The translations under genes and the position numbers were made by a program. The notes beneath the pieces were generated by a model. The model made no database searches. It was not told the DNA's origin and saw only the letters and a list, made by a program, of their open reading frames with translations. From the NCBI RefSeq assembly GCF_963678635.1, contig NC_087064.1, positions 69,058,123 through 69,122,122 on the forward strand: 64,000 nt of DNA. The letters run 5' to 3'. This DNA is from Symsagittifera roscoffensis. Lineage: Eukaryota > Xenacoelomorpha > Acoela > Convolutidae. This document shows, piece after piece, positions 46,501 to 57,532 of this stretch (position 1 is the stretch's first letter; each line of letters opens with the position of its first letter).

Positions 46501-49500
46501 ATTCTTTTGTATGGCGTATTTATGTATGCCTTGATCAATGTCAGCTAATTTAAAAACTCAAATTTAAAAAAAAATCGTTGAAAAATTTTGCCAAAATTTA
46601 AAAGTTGGTACTTTCCTTATATTTTTTGTGAAAGACCTCGAAGACAATTCAGGTCGTTTTCTATGCAATGTAAATGCGAGAGCGTACAACCTTTGGCGCT
46701 TCGTGCAAACCAAGGTCTTTGTCACTTGTGTTCGATTACAAACACAACCAAAATTTTTCAGAAATTAAATTTTGAAACTATAAATCAGCTTTTTTGTTCA
46801 TGGAAAAACACCTATCATACAATTTTCATATATGGAAAAATTCTTATCATAGAGATTTCATACAATTTTCTGTACGTATGGAATTGTATGAAATTGTATC
46901 CAAGAAGTTTCTCATATATGTAAATTGTACGATAAGAAGTTTTGGTCAACCCGGGTTGTTTTGGCGAGCTTCCCAGCCCCAAAATTAGTGCACATTGAAG
47001 TCAAAGGAGTCTTCTAAATATTTTATGGTTGGTCAATTAACAACGAATATACAGAACTATCGCGGGACAGCTTTTAGAAAACAGGGCAACCAGAAATGGG
47101 CAGGCATTGAGCATCCTTAAAGTTTTTCAACTATGAAGCAGAAAAGCTAAATTAAACTATTTCTTCTCAAATGAATTTTGTCACCACAGACAACATTTAT
47201 ATCTTCCCCATTTAAAGCAATTCAGAGGAGAAGATGTTAACTTGGTTCAAAGCTACAATTTTCAGCCAATCAGATTCGAGCATTTTACACTCAACGCTGA
47301 GCCATTTTATCCAAATTCAATGGCGGGGAGGAAGAGTTCAACTTGGTCAAGTTAGGGGGGAGGATGGTAGCTTGATCCGTTACCACATTACTCGTGTTTG
47401 CATCTGTAGAAGTTCTAAGCTATATTCACCCTTCGGGAAAGAAGAACTCCTTGACGGGGAAGAAACTTCGTTCCCCGTTGGCTCGAGAGAAGTCTCCAGC
47501 CTCAACGAAAACTCTGCCGACTGAAATGTAAAACAGAGCGTTTCAGTTTACAAGAAAAAACTAATATGTATCTATCTATGTTCTCTCAAACATTAATAAT
47601 CTGACTTTTAATATAGTTTGAGCGAAGCTTTGTTTTTTTATCTGACATTCCTCGGCTCTCAAAACCAGAGTTTCTGATGATTTTTGTGTTTGTGGTTAGA
47701 AAATTGCCAATTTGGATTAATGCAGCTTTTCTTCCAAATGTTCATTTTGCCCAAAAGCGCAAGCGAAAGAAGTGATTCGGGCTCAAAATCATTTGAAATT
47801 GAACTGAGGCACTCTGATTCAAAAGAAGCGTTTTTATTTCGAGCAGTTTTCATAAGGTCAACAAAAATAAGTACCAATTGTCTGAACTTTTTTAAGAATC
47901 TAAAATTCATCCCATACCCCCCCCCCCCCTCCCCCCAAAAAAGCTTTTGGATCTACTTAAAAATCCCCCCCCACCTTTGGATCTTCTAAAGAATCTCCAC
48001 CCCTATAAATAAATACAGTAAATTAGCACTAGAGCTTGTATTGAGAATTAGAGTTTTGCTGCATTCTGATTGGTCGAAAAATCGACAATTTTGATCTGCT
48101 TAAAAAACTCGCCTCTTTCTTGAAAGGGGGAGGGCGAGATTGTTAATTAGATCTAAGTTTTTTTCATAAAAGGAACTGAGATAGGGACAATTTTGAAGTA
48201 GAAATGAGAGGATTTTCTTTACTCCATTTGAAGAGAACACAGTGCGCGGCAGTTGCTACCCAAAGTGGCCGGACCAGAGCACCCCCACAGAACTTCCCCT
48301 CCTCCCCTCTAAACCGGATGCTGACGTAGAACTTGCGACTGAACGCCGGGAACCTGTAAAAACAGCATCCAAGTTAATAAAAAATGACAACAACAGAAGT
48401 TAATAAAAAATGACAACAACAGAAGTTAATAAAAAATGACAACAACAGAGGACAACAACAGAGGTACAGTTTTTTCACGGTCAGCTATCAGAAGACCCAA
48501 ATAGACATGTGTGAGGACAGCCCATTCTAATTAAAGATCATAGAAATCAGTTTTCTGACATCTTTCTTGTTATATGGGTAAATTATGATAGCTGACCCTC
48601 CTAATGCTTTTTAAGGNNNNNNNNNNNNNNNNNNNNNNNNNNNNNNNNNNNNNNNNNNNNNNNNNNNNNNNNNNNNNNNNNNNNNNNNNNNNNNNNNNNN
48701 NNNNNNNNNNNNNNNNNNNNNNNNNNNNNNNNNNNNNNNNNNNNNNNNNNNNNNNNNNNNNNNNNNNNNNNNNNNNNNNNNNNNNNNNNNNNNNNNNNNN
48801 NNNNNNNNNNNNNNNNGCTTAACCATTACTGATTTCTTAAAATATTTTCCACCCAAAATAAAACGGGAAAATATGGTACAACTGCCGAAAGTTTTCCTTT
48901 TTTCTTATCATATTCCAGTTCAGCTTTACTATTAGTAGTAGTTTCAGCTATACTGTTATAAATAAATAGCTATACATGAAATGTTCGTTCAATTTTTTAG
49001 TTTTTGTGTGTAATAGATTTTCTTAAAGACGGTGGAATGAATATGTTTATTCACCTAAGTCCACAATTGCTCGTTTTAGTTTGATCAGCGCCACGTCATT
49101 TCGAGGCCTCTTCTCTACACTCACACTAAAACACCAAGAGTGCACGTATCAGACCTGACGTTTTCGACTGTATTCTAATTTTCTATGGATTAGATTAAAT
49201 TAAAACATTTTTTGAGTTTTTTTCTGAAAACCCTCCTCCCACACGTAATGTAAATTACAAAGTAAAGTGATATATTTCGCATATAGCAAATGATTAAATA
49301 GGACAGAGAGCATGCCTCAATGCATTTTGAAACGGTTTTTCAGACGGGTAAAATCACCCGCTTGTGCGTTAATTTTCCCAATTTGGCACAATTGGCAATC
49401 TTTAAGCCCGCATAACTCTACGGAAAATGATCACAGGTGAAACATCTATTTAAATTTGGAGCTCCAAAAAATCACCCCGAAAACAAATATATCGTCATTT

Positions 49501-52500
49501 TCTTCGAAAGTTGTCGGAACAACAAAACTACTCGTATAAAAGAGAAGTCCTGTATGTGCTGGCTGCCCTGCAATGTCTTTGAACTAGGCTCTGAAAAAAT
49601 CGGTTAGAAAATTTGATACAATTGATTTTTAAATGAAAAAAAAAAATTCCCCAGTACGCTATGCTTAGTGCAAAGTTCGGTTCTTAGCGTCTAGTATTTA
49701 CCTTTCCAATCAATTTTTATAGGTTGAAAATTTCAAACTACTTCTGCTGTTTACAGGGGTGTTTTGGCGCTAAGAACACCTCCCTGGCGCCCACCAATTG
49801 AATATTTTTGTATTTGCAAAAACATCAAGCACATGAAAACTTTTTGTTCCTTACATTCAAATTGGAAAATAAAATTTTATGGACATGATTGTATAACTCA
49901 TGGTTTCAAAGAAGTATAGGAGACATGTTCGAGTGAATAATTTTTTACAAATAATCATATGCCATAAAAACTTGATATGATGTCTTGTTATATTTTATAC
50001 CAAAAGTTTATCAGTCGCACATATGATTTCATAAACTATCAAAACATTACGACAAAAAAATTGATTTCCAGCAAGTCAATCGGATTCTGTTATCTTATAC
50101 CTCTCTGGTGCAAACAGGGTAAGTCGTTGCAACGGACAACATTAACATATGCACACCAGTACAAAAAGTTCTTTATAGGGTTGGCAATTTTTTACTAGGT
50201 ACTACAAGCAGGAGGAAGTAGTTAACAAAATCCATTCAGACAAAAAAATCTTACCTACCATCGTTTTGAAGCCATACAAAAATGCTTGTATCAGGGCAAA
50301 ACCATGAGTTTTCCGACTGTTTTTAAGGTCTATTGAGTAGTGTTCGTTTTAGAAATAATTGACGAAGATTTCGAGAAAAATGAAAAAATTTTAAACTTGT
50401 TTTTTTTCGAAAATCACTTGCCACGCGCCATGTTAAGTACAAAATAGTATATTTCTTATATAACGAATTTTTAATTAGTCCAATAAGCATGCCTCATTTC
50501 AAATTGGAACAGTTTCTAAGGAGTGTTATATCCCCGCTTGCTCGTTAATAGCATGAAATATATAAGGCTTTAATTGTCCTAAATTGGCCAAATTGGCAAT
50601 CTCTAAACCCTCATAACTTAAGAAAAAAGATCAAAGGTCAAATGTATTTTTTTTCCGCCTAAGACAAAAGCAATTTGGGTCATTAAACAAATTCTACTAA
50701 AAACCGGCTAGTTAAAAGTCAGTTCTCGTCACCCCGAGCACCAAAGAGCGGTCTATTTTTTCATTTTTTAAAAGTAAGTTTTTCAAACGACCTATTAAAA
50801 ACCAGAAAAACTTGTCCATCTGAGAACAAAGAAATCTATATAGTGAAATCCATTAGCACATATAACAAGATTGCTCGTATTAGGGCGAAGCCCTGAATGT
50901 TTCGACTGCCTTTTAAGGTCTATGGGGCAGTAATCACACGAAAAAATAAAAAAATTATATATTTTTTTCAATATGAGATTTTTTAAGAAAACCCTCCCTC
51001 CACACGCCTTAGAAAGTACAAAGTGATAGATTTCGCTCCTAGTAACAAATCAATTCTGGCAAATAAGCTTCGTTCAACCAATTTGGAACGATTTATAAGA
51101 CAGATTAAATCTCCGCTTAAGCGTTATTAGCGCGAATTATATCGCTCGATAATTGTCCTAAATTGGCCAAAATGGCAATCTTTCAACCCCCATAACTTTA
51201 CGAAAAGTGATCACAAGTAAATTATCTTTTCAATTTTAAGTTCAGGACAACAAAATCTTAAGCTCATGACAACAAAACATGAATGTTCCGTCAAAAATGG
51301 CTAATTAAAAATCGAAATTTATTTGAAAAAAAAAAACAACTTCTTGAGCACAAAAACTCCGTAACTTTCGTTACGAAAGTCGAAACAAAAACTTTTTGGC
51401 GTTTACACTTTGTTTTCTAATTCATCTTCTTTTCAGGTCATTCGTCAGCCATTTCCTTTTTTTAGCTCTCCAAAACGCAAGAACTTTTGACTTTTGAGAA
51501 GCCTTAACAGTTTCTAAACTACTGAAACAAACAAATGAGCTTTTTTGTTTTTGTTTGCTAGGCCAAAAATTTTTGAGCAAAGTCTACTTTTGAAAAGTTA
51601 GATTCTAAAAAAATTGATTAAAAAAATGCGCTTTTGCTTTGTTTTGGCGAGCTTCCCTACCCCAAAATTAGTGCACATTGAAGTCAAAGGAGTCTTCTAA
51701 ATATTTTATGGTTGGTCAATCAACAACGAATATACAGAACTACCAAGGGAGGGCTTTTTGAAAACAGGGCAACCAGAAATGACATTCAGCATCCTTAAAA
51801 TTTTTCAATATATCTTCCCCATCTAAAGCAATTTAGAGAAGATGTTAACTTGGTCCGAAGCTACAGTTTTCAGCCAATCAGATTCGAGCATTTTACACTC
51901 AACGCTGAGCCATTTTATCCAAACTCAATGGCGGGGAGGAAGAGTTTAACTTGGTATGGTTAGGGGGGATGATGGTAACTTGATCCGTTACCACATTACT
52001 CGTGTTTGCATCTGTAGAAGTTGTAAGCCATATTCACCCTTCGGGAAAGAAGAACTCCTTGACGGGGAAGAAACTTCGTTCCCCGTTGGCTCGAGAGAAG
52101 TCTCCAGCCTCAACGAAAACTCTTCCGGCTGAAATGTAAAACAGAGCGTTTCAGTTTACATGGAAAAAGCAATGGTATCTATCTATGCTCTCTCAGACAC
52201 TATTACTTTGACTCTCATTTTAAGAAACAGACATTCCTCGGCTCTCAAAACCAATAGTGTTTGTGGTTAGAAAATTGCCAATTTGGATTAATGCAGCTTT
52301 TCTTCCAAATGTTTATTTTGCCCAAAAGCGCAGCGAAAGAAGTGATTCGGGCTCAAAATCATTTGAAATTGAACTGAGGCACTCTGGTTCAAAAGAAGCG
52401 TTTTTATTTCGAATAGTTTTCATAGGGTCAACAAAAATAAGTACCAATTGTCTGAACTTTTTTTAACAATCTAAAATTCATCCCATACCCCCCGCCCCCC

Positions 52501-53507
52501 CCCCATCCAAAAAAAAGCTTTTAATCTACTTAAAAATCCCCCACCCCACCTTTGGATCTACTAAAGAATCTCCACCCCTATAAATGAATACAGTAAATTA
52601 GCACTGAGCTTTCTATTGAGAATTAGAGTTTTGCTGCATTCTGATTGGTCAAAAAATCGACAATTTTGATCTGCTTAAAAAACTCGCCCCTTTCTTGAAA
52701 GGGGGAGGGCGAGATTGTTAATTAGATCTAAGTTTTTTTTCATAAAAGGAAATGAGATAGGGACAATTTTGAAGTAGAAATGAGAGGATTTTCTTTACTC
52801 CATTTGAAGAGAACACAGTGCGCGGCAGTTGCTACCCAAAGTGGCCGGACCAGAGCACCCCCACAGAACTTCCCCTCCTCCCCTCTAAACCGGATGCTGA
52901 CGTAGAACTTGCGACTGAACGCCGGGAACCTGTAAAAACAGCATCCAAGTTAATAAATACGTGACAACAACAGAGGAGCTATCAGAAGACCCAAATAGAC
53001 ATGTGTAAGGACAGCCCATTCTAATTAAAGATCATAGAAATCAGTTTTCTAACATCTTTCTTGTTATATGGGTAAATTATGATAGCTGACCCTCCTAAGG
53101 CTTTTTAAGGGAACTGATGAGAGTCAATTTACAGTTTTTTCACGGTCGAACCTTCAGTTTTTGATGAGATTTTGAAAGACAAATCGCAAAAAAAGACACT
53201 ATGTTTACATCTAATGTATTTTCTCTATATTCACGTTCTCTAATAAAAAATGAACATACAAGAAGCGGTTTGGTATATAGGTTATTGGTGGGGGGGGGGC
53301 TGAAAGTAATAGTATAGGGGTCGCGCACCCGTTGACGATCGAGGTCTCGACCCCCTCCGAGATGTTCCTGCTTCTGTTATCGTCTGTGATGCTACTATTT
53401 GAACCCCCGCCATGCTGTTCACTCACTACTCGGGTTTCTGCTAGGCGAAAATGTAAAATATACGAATTGATTATCGAGAGAGTAACCGAGGCGCTAAAAA
53501 CTTTCAT
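41759..53507 (-). CDS. Secreted S1 serine-protease homologue (catalytic Ser replaced), six exon types, exons 2-4 duplicated
   Basis: Minus-strand exons are: 1 at 53329-53507; 2 at 52799-52929 and 48223-48353; 3 at 52038-52128 and 47430-47520; 4 at 49055-49125 and 44292-44362; 5 at 43615-43845; 6 at 41759-41988. All junctions are GT/AG with matching phases. A signal peptide and short acidic propeptide lead to IVNG, the mature start of chymotrypsin-family enzymes. Exon 2 has CGGALVRP and TAAHC (His57); exon 4 has NDVALIKL (Asp102). Exon 6 has DDGSP where GDSGGP is normal, so Ser195 is Asp. The residue before IVNG is Ser, not Arg or Lys. The product of ~310 residues should be secreted, foldable and proteolytically inactive, as known for serine-protease homologues. 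A second exon 2-4 cassette came with the segmental duplication. Confidence 0.9.
42030..42476. mobile_element. Decayed hAT-type MITE in the last intron
   Basis: It keeps family blocks in order: GCTTTTGGCGAC, GAGGGGAGTGTGCGCC, the long A run and GGTCAAAAT, and a terminus GATCAGCGCCTG at 42465-42476. An internal 14-28 bp unit (CAATTAGTGCTCAAAATC) has expanded to about six copies at 42150-42295. Confidence 0.65.
42616..43572. repeat. (TACA)n microsatellite, ~955 bp without interruption
   Basis: About 239 perfect tetramers followed by a short (TA)n. It is open in every frame because a 4-base unit read in threes gives a 12-base period with no stop, so the long ORFs across it on both strands are artefacts. 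It sits in the intron between exons 5 and 6 of the protease homologue. Confidence 0.98.
43615..43845 (-). CDS. Protease-homologue exon 5 (single copy)
   Basis: 231 bases with acceptor ATTCTTAG and donor G|GTCAGT. It encodes YINLCESPGMQGDIIGTCGMG, where the usual Gly-Trp-Gly reads Gly-Met-Gly, then a Pro-rich loop and VLCRDDNICTE, with Cys at the positions expected for S1 disulphides. The (TACA)n microsatellite starts ~45 bases beyond its donor. Confidence 0.88.
43860..44000. repeat. ATATGGAAAAATTGTATGA-type repeat fragment
   Basis: Words such as TATATGGAAGCTGTATGATAA and CATGTATGGAAAAATGTATG match the interior of the MITE at 46072-46955. Probably a fragment of the same family just upstream of exon 5. 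Confidence 0.45.
44292..44362 (-). CDS. Protease-homologue exon 4, proximal cassette (Asp102)
   Basis: 71 bases between GTTTTAG and G|GTGAACA. It encodes EERPRNDVALIKLKRP. The Asp of NDVAL is the catalytic-triad Asp. Its one-base 3' overhang joins exon 5 in frame. Confidence 0.9.
44385..44755 (+). repeat. Hairpin-core repeat family, decayed copy in intron
   Basis: It begins CGTATCAGGGCAAAGACC and retains CATGCCTCAATGC, GACGGGTTAAATCACCCGCTTGTGC, AAAATGATCACAGGTGAAAT and the TCGAAAGTTGTCGGAACAAC end. Its duplicate is at about 49145-49540. Confidence 0.7.
45462..45832 (+). repeat. Hairpin-core repeat family, truncated copy in intron
   Basis: Core TCAGGGTAAAGCCCTGA at 45472-45488, then ACGCGCCATGTTAAGTAC and a palindromic terminus AACTTTCGTTACGAAAGT near 45800. 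The middle is deleted compared with copy 2. Confidence 0.75.
46072..46955. mobile_element. 884 bp TIR element, present in only one duplicate
   Basis: The termini are CCCGGGTTGACC and GGTCAACCCGGG, perfect 12 bp inverted repeats. The paralogous site in copy 2 (near 51640) is uninterrupted, so the two duplicates give filled and empty sites; comparison suggests a 2 bp TT target duplication. The interior has several TATCATACAATT and TATGGAAATTGTATGA motifs and no transposase. Superfamily uncertain. Confidence 0.85.
47430..47520 (-). CDS. Protease-homologue exon 3, proximal cassette
   Basis: 91 bases between TTTCAG and GG|GTGAATA, 29 full codons plus split codons at both ends. The segment corresponds to the strand preceding the Asp102 loop in chymotrypsin-family folds. 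Confidence 0.88.
48223..48353 (-). CDS. Protease-homologue exon 2, proximal cassette (His57)
   Basis: 131 bases, the same splice signals and coding content as 52799-52929. It carries TAAHC. It begins with one base of a split codon that pairs with exon 1's two-base end. Confidence 0.9.
48617..48816. other. Assembly gap (200 N) between the two duplicates
   Basis: Exactly 200 N at the junction of the two ~4.5 kb copies, where a repeat would break an assembly. True content is unknown; a further exon or a third cassette could be hidden. Confidence 0.99.
49055..49125 (-). CDS. Protease-homologue exon 4, distal cassette (Asp102)
   Basis: 71 bases with acceptor GTTTTAG and donor G|GTGAATA. It encodes a stretch containing RPRNDVALIKLKRAIVDL. 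It differs from the proximal copy by Lys for Glu before RPRND, Ala for Pro after LKR and several silent changes. It has no downstream exon 5 of its own before the gap. Confidence 0.88.
49145..49540 (+). repeat. Hairpin-core repeat family, decayed copy (duplicate of 44385-44755)
   Basis: The core hairpin is largely deleted (CGTATCAGACCTGACG). The downstream blocks are retained, ending TTCGAAAGTTGTCGGAACAAC. Confidence 0.65.
50278..51395 (+). repeat. Two tandem hairpin-core repeat units
   Basis: The first unit starts near 50288 with a damaged core. The second has TTAGGGCGAAGCCCTGA at 50880-50896 and a full set of downstream blocks to ACTTTCGTTACGAAAGTCG near 51370. Only copy 2 of the segmental duplication has both units, which indicates unit gain or loss after duplication. 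Confidence 0.8.
52038..52128 (-). CDS. Protease-homologue exon 3, distal cassette
   Basis: Acceptor ACATTTCAG and donor GG|GTGAATA. It encodes GRVFVEAGDFSRANGE and the following SFFPVKEFFFPE, the segment between the catalytic His and Asp. It differs from the proximal copy at the first junction codon (Thr here, Ile there) and at a synonymous site. Confidence 0.88.
52799..52929 (-). CDS. Protease-homologue exon 2, distal cassette (His57)
   Basis: Acceptor TTTTTACAG and donor GA|GTAAAG. It encodes FPAFSRKFYVSIRF through CGGALVRPLWVATAAHC. It is identical in sequence to the proximal copy at 48223-48353, although the flanking introns have diverged, which points to selection or recent conversion. 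Confidence 0.9.
53329..53507 (-). CDS. Protease-homologue exon 1: signal peptide, propeptide and IVNG
   Basis: The ATG at 53507 starts a Lys-led hydrophobic signal peptide of ~22 residues, a Gly/Ser/Asn-rich, acidic propeptide and the mature-chain start SIVNG. The donor is GG|GTGCGC, leaving two bases for the next codon. An in-frame upstream start exists near 53552, so the exact start is not certain. A CCTAG acceptor-like site at 53441-53447 offers an alternative if exon 1 is really two exons. Confidence 0.75.
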
Positions 53508-55984
53508 GCGGCAAAGAGTTGAAACGCGAAGAGTTTTGTCAGCTAAGGACAAAAATTGGTTCGAGCTAACTTTGCTGTTATAGAGACTTCAGCGGTTAGT
53601 GTTTTTCCTCGGCGCTGAGTTGATTTTTTTCAGCTAACTTTGCACTAGAAAGAAACAAGAAAAGTTAGTTTTTTTTTTAAATTTGAGAAAAGTTGATAAA
53701 AAATTGAAAGAAACTTCGATTTTTTTGGCTGGACTTTAAATTAAAAACTGGGAAAAACTAGTTGGTAAAAACTTCAAAGGCTTTCAACAACTGAGCTCAA
53801 CGCAAGTTAAGGTTGAAGTAATTGATCGGTGCCAATATGCAATTTATTTGCAAATCTATCGAGGTTTTATGTATCTTTCTTGAACAAATGTTTTGACACT
53901 TGGCTCATCCTTGACCCTACTTTAACCTTGACCTGTGAGAGGATCAGCTCATTTTATTCAATTTCTGATTCTCTTGCTATTTCATTCCAAAGATGAACCT
54001 AATGTTCTGACATGCCCTGGCTATCTAACAAGGGAACTGAAGCCCTGTGGCAAATCCTTGACTAGGAAAAGAGTGTTGTCAATGTCGTGCAAAGATTGAC
54101 TTGCGGTTTCTGGATTGGTCCAAAAGTCTGGCGTTTAGTTTTCGAGGTTTTTTTTAAACTAAGAACCATGCCTGGACTGCTTAATGTTTATTTATTGTTT
54201 GAAAACTGGTCAGCTGAACTTTAACCTCTAAGCATGAACAAAGAAAATGCCCACAAGTTAAGCCATGATTATGGGCCTGCCTCATCTGTTATATCAAGAT
54301 AAATGTGGGAAAACCATGATTTTTTATCCGGGAAACCTATCCTAGGCTTCCAACACGCTACATTTTAATTAGCTAAGAAATTAGCTAAACAAAAAAAATC
54401 AGGATAATTTTTTCAAAGTAAAGGGTTAAAAACATTTTTTTTTAAAATTGTCGAAAATGTTGTTGAACTTTATTGAAAAACTTCGACTTTTTTCCAGGTC
54501 GACCAAAAACATCTTCTGAGCTTACTAAAACATCAAAACAAGACAATTTCTACACTCCAGGCAACGTTTTTTTTTGTCAAAATTAAGCAAAAAAATGCCA
54601 AAAAGTTAACCACATTTAGAATAAAAAACTGCGCTCGCTCTCAAATTACCACAGATTGGACTGGAGCTCAAGGAGCCTATACACTGAAGATTGTTCGGTC
54701 TACATGTGGTTAGGGGTATACAAGCGCTTTCAAGCATTCCGCCAGGGCAAACACCAAAATAGGAAAAACAAAGAACCTGAGAAAAATAAAAAGTCTTAAG
54801 AGCTTGGAGAAGCGAGACATTTTACTATTTACTGAGACAAAAAAAGCAACATTTAATATTAATTATGCCACGAATTACAGATCACAGTTGATGCAATGCT
54901 TCAAAACGGTCACAGATTATTCCAGGTCCTTCTCGACCAAAAATGGAAGATAAATTGGCCCTTTTTCGGAACTTTTATAGCGCGCCAGAATCAAAGGGTT
55001 TAGAAGGCATCATTATTTCACAGGTCTCAATAGATGATGCATTTGTGAAATTCCCAACAATCAGGTGAGATTTAGGACCCGAATACGTTAGCATGCTGAG
55101 CTGTGTTAGCAAACTTAAATATATTTGTGGCTTTACTTACTTTCTTTTATTTACTTAACCGAATCAACTTAACATCCTCCCCCCACCCCCCCCCCCCACC
55201 CCCTCCCCTCCAATAGACCAAGTTAAGATCCTCCACCCCAGCGCTTAGTTTAAATCAAATTTGCTAAGCGCTGCATGTAAAATGCTCGATTCTGCACTTA
55301 ACAGCCCTTGAATTTCTTCTATGGTTTTTGTTCCAAACTTTGGAGAAAATCAGGAACAAAAATGCGTGATGCGTTTTTTTTATGCACGTTTACAGCGATG
55401 GGATTTATCCTGGGGTCTTCCGTTTTCAGAAAAAGTAAATTTGCACTAGCCTCCTAATTGCGGTTTGAAACCTCTCCGTAGGGGCCAAAATATGTTTCCC
55501 CAAGCATGAGATAGACATTGGAAACGCGTAAACAGTGCAAGTGCATGTCAATCAAAGATATGATGTGTTTTAACAGTTTATTATAACATTTTATCACAGT
55601 TGAACAAGAAATTTATTTGGAAAAAAACAGTTTGTGAATTTATTCGGAAGTTTTTTATACCGTTAGTTAATCTTAAGATAATTGTGTATTGCAGAAACAT
55701 CAAAAAATAAAAATTCAATTGTTTGCTCAAAATGCATAAATTGCAATTTAACAAAAGGTTTTTCAGATCTAATTAAAACCTGAAATTTTGTTTTTCAGTC
55801 ATGAATTTCAGATCTGAGAATCAACTAATGTAAGAAATAAAGAATTTCAGATCTTGCAAAGGAAATTCCCTGGGTAAGGGTACGAAAATGAGGGAATAAA
55901 AAGTGACATTGCATCTCCCATTCAATTTATTCCCCCACATGCTAAGTGCACAACTAGAAAATAAAGTAAACTAAAACGCAGCAG
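53508..55984. other. Upstream flank of the protease-homologue gene; nothing else recognised
   Basis: Contains the presumed promoter side of the minus-strand gene without a recognisable core element. A C-rich tract (about 55180-55215) and ordinary AT-rich DNA fill the rest. No ORF with motifs. Confidence 0.35.
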
Positions 55985-56290
55985 CTAAATTACAAAAGTA
56001 TGTTTTTAGCGACTCGTATCCTAATAATTAAGGGCTGCTTCAATCCGCCGTTTACGCATGTTATTAGAAGCAAAATATCGCACGTTAATTATCAATTTAC
56101 GCAAGTTAGCAATTTTCAAACCCCATAACTTTGCAAAACATGATCATAGGTGATTTGAGATCAAGACAACAATCGTTTTCAAATAATGTAAAAAATTCCG
56201 CCAAAAATTGATAGTTAAAAAGTCTTAAACTTTCTGGAGAAAAAACAAACACGAGTCGGAAAAATAAGTACGCTCTTGTTGATTGCAAAA
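55985..56290 (+). repeat. Hairpin-core repeat family, strongly decayed copy
   Basis: Only the distal part is recognisable: AATATCGCACGTTAATTATC, CCCATAACTTTGCAAAACATGATCATAGGTGA and GTTAAAAAGTC. Confidence 0.5.
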
Positions 56291-57100
56291 CTCAGCAAAA
56301 TGTTGTAGCATTGTAGGTTGTTTGGCTATGAATCTACTGACCACTTGAATAGTTTAAAGTGGTAAAAAATTGTTTTGCAGTCATCAAATTCAAAGGTTCA
56401 AAATTTTTTAATGTATTTTTATATTATAACTTGTTTGACTGAAGTGTGTTTTCGTTCATTTTGAATCGGTATATTTACCAATTTCTTAAAAAATTTTAAG
56501 GGAAATATTTCATAAATCTATGAGCTTAGTTCCTGATTAAAGCATCCATGGCAAGTTTAAAATTGTACATAATTTTTTTGTTGTATTTTTTGGCGCCACT
56601 AGTTCATTTGTGATTCATACATTGAAATTGTAATCCTTCCTCAAATTACACTTATCCACCAAACATTAAAAAAATGTTTCCGGTTACTTAGATACTTGAC
56701 ACAATGTTTCCATTTCTTTACAAAGAAGCGAAACGAGAATACGACAAAAAGCAGCTTCAGAAAACGAAATAGAAAAAAGAACGAGTGTTTTTTATTGTTA
56801 TGTTGTCTGAAACAAATAGTTTTTTTGGTTTATTTGATGATTTTAAAATGCATCATTTGTGTTACTTTATAACTAATCGAAAGTCAAACCACATGGAATC
56901 AAAAAACCGTAAAGATGCCCCAAAATTGGCATCAAATTTTGCGACTTGGTTAGAAAAAATAAGAAAAAGACGTACTATAACAATAACGCTCACTAAAAAT
57001 CGCATCGCAAGTGTAAACAGGCATAGTTTGTTTAATGACAATCTCACAGACTGGATTTTTTTTAGGATAATCAATTTTCAAAAGTTATTTGATAAAAGTG
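56291..57100. other. Nothing firmly recognised
   Basis: A plus ORF at 56785-57123 lacks an early ATG and runs into the MITE at 57109, so its end is not original. Its middle is Lys/Arg/Asn-rich. No motif identifies it. Confidence 0.3.
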
Positions 57101-57108
57101 GACCGACC

Positions 57109-57532
57109 CAGGGGCGGATTTAGCATGGGGGCGGGGGGGCGGACGCCCCCCCTCAGGGATTTGACCCCCTGCCGACCCAAACGGTCCCCCCTTTGGTACT
57201 TTTTAGGAAATCCATTTTTTGCCGGCCGACCCTTAAATTTTTCTAAAGGCGCCTTTGGCGCCAATATATACTAACTTTGAGGGGGAGCGCGCGCCAAAAA
57301 AAACGCGATTTTTTTGTCAAAATTTTTCAAAAAGTGCCTAAAAACGGCTTTTTTACCTGTTTTTTCAAAAATTTGCCTGCGGCTCAGAAAATTTGGCCAA
57401 ACAGGGACCTTTTAGTGCTTTAGAAGAGCTCGGAAAATCAATTTGGTCGACCTAAAAAAAAAAGGTCGTCAAAACTTTCGAAACATTCTTGAAAATCCGC
57501 CCCCCCTCGAAAAAATCCTAGATCCGCCCCTG
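57109..57532. mobile_element. hAT-type MITE with 8 bp target duplication
   Basis: Ends CAGGGGCGGATTTAG and GATCCGCCCCTG; flanks GACCGACC and GACCGACA match at 7 of 8 positions. The interior is the same as the copy at 37626 over most of its length (GCCTTTGGCGCC, GAGGGGGAGCGCGCGCC), so this is one family with recent activity. Confidence 0.9.

Larger units (their letters stand above)
44041..48616. repeat. Segmental duplication, copy 1
   Basis: It is collinear with 48817-53109 over nearly its whole length, starting at CAACCATTACTAATTTCTTAAA and ending at TTTTTAAGG next to the N gap. It carries protease-homologue exons 4, 3 and 2. Relative to copy 2 it has an extra MITE (46072-46955) and lacks one ~800 bp stretch of the hairpin repeat family (50568-51363). 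Confidence 0.95.
48817..53109. repeat. Segmental duplication, copy 2
   Basis: Same order of landmarks as copy 1: exon 4 (49055-49125), the AGGGTAAGTCGTTGCAACG block (near 50117 here, 45298 in copy 1), exon 3 and exon 2. Intron sequence shows frequent base differences and small indels, exons few. Confidence 0.95.

Noticed and set aside
47234-47524. Plus ORF over the proximal exon 3
   Set aside because: It is antisense to a minus-strand protease-homologue exon that has consistent splice sites and homology.
48604-48856. ORFs on both strands across the second gap
   Set aside because: They consist almost wholly of N.
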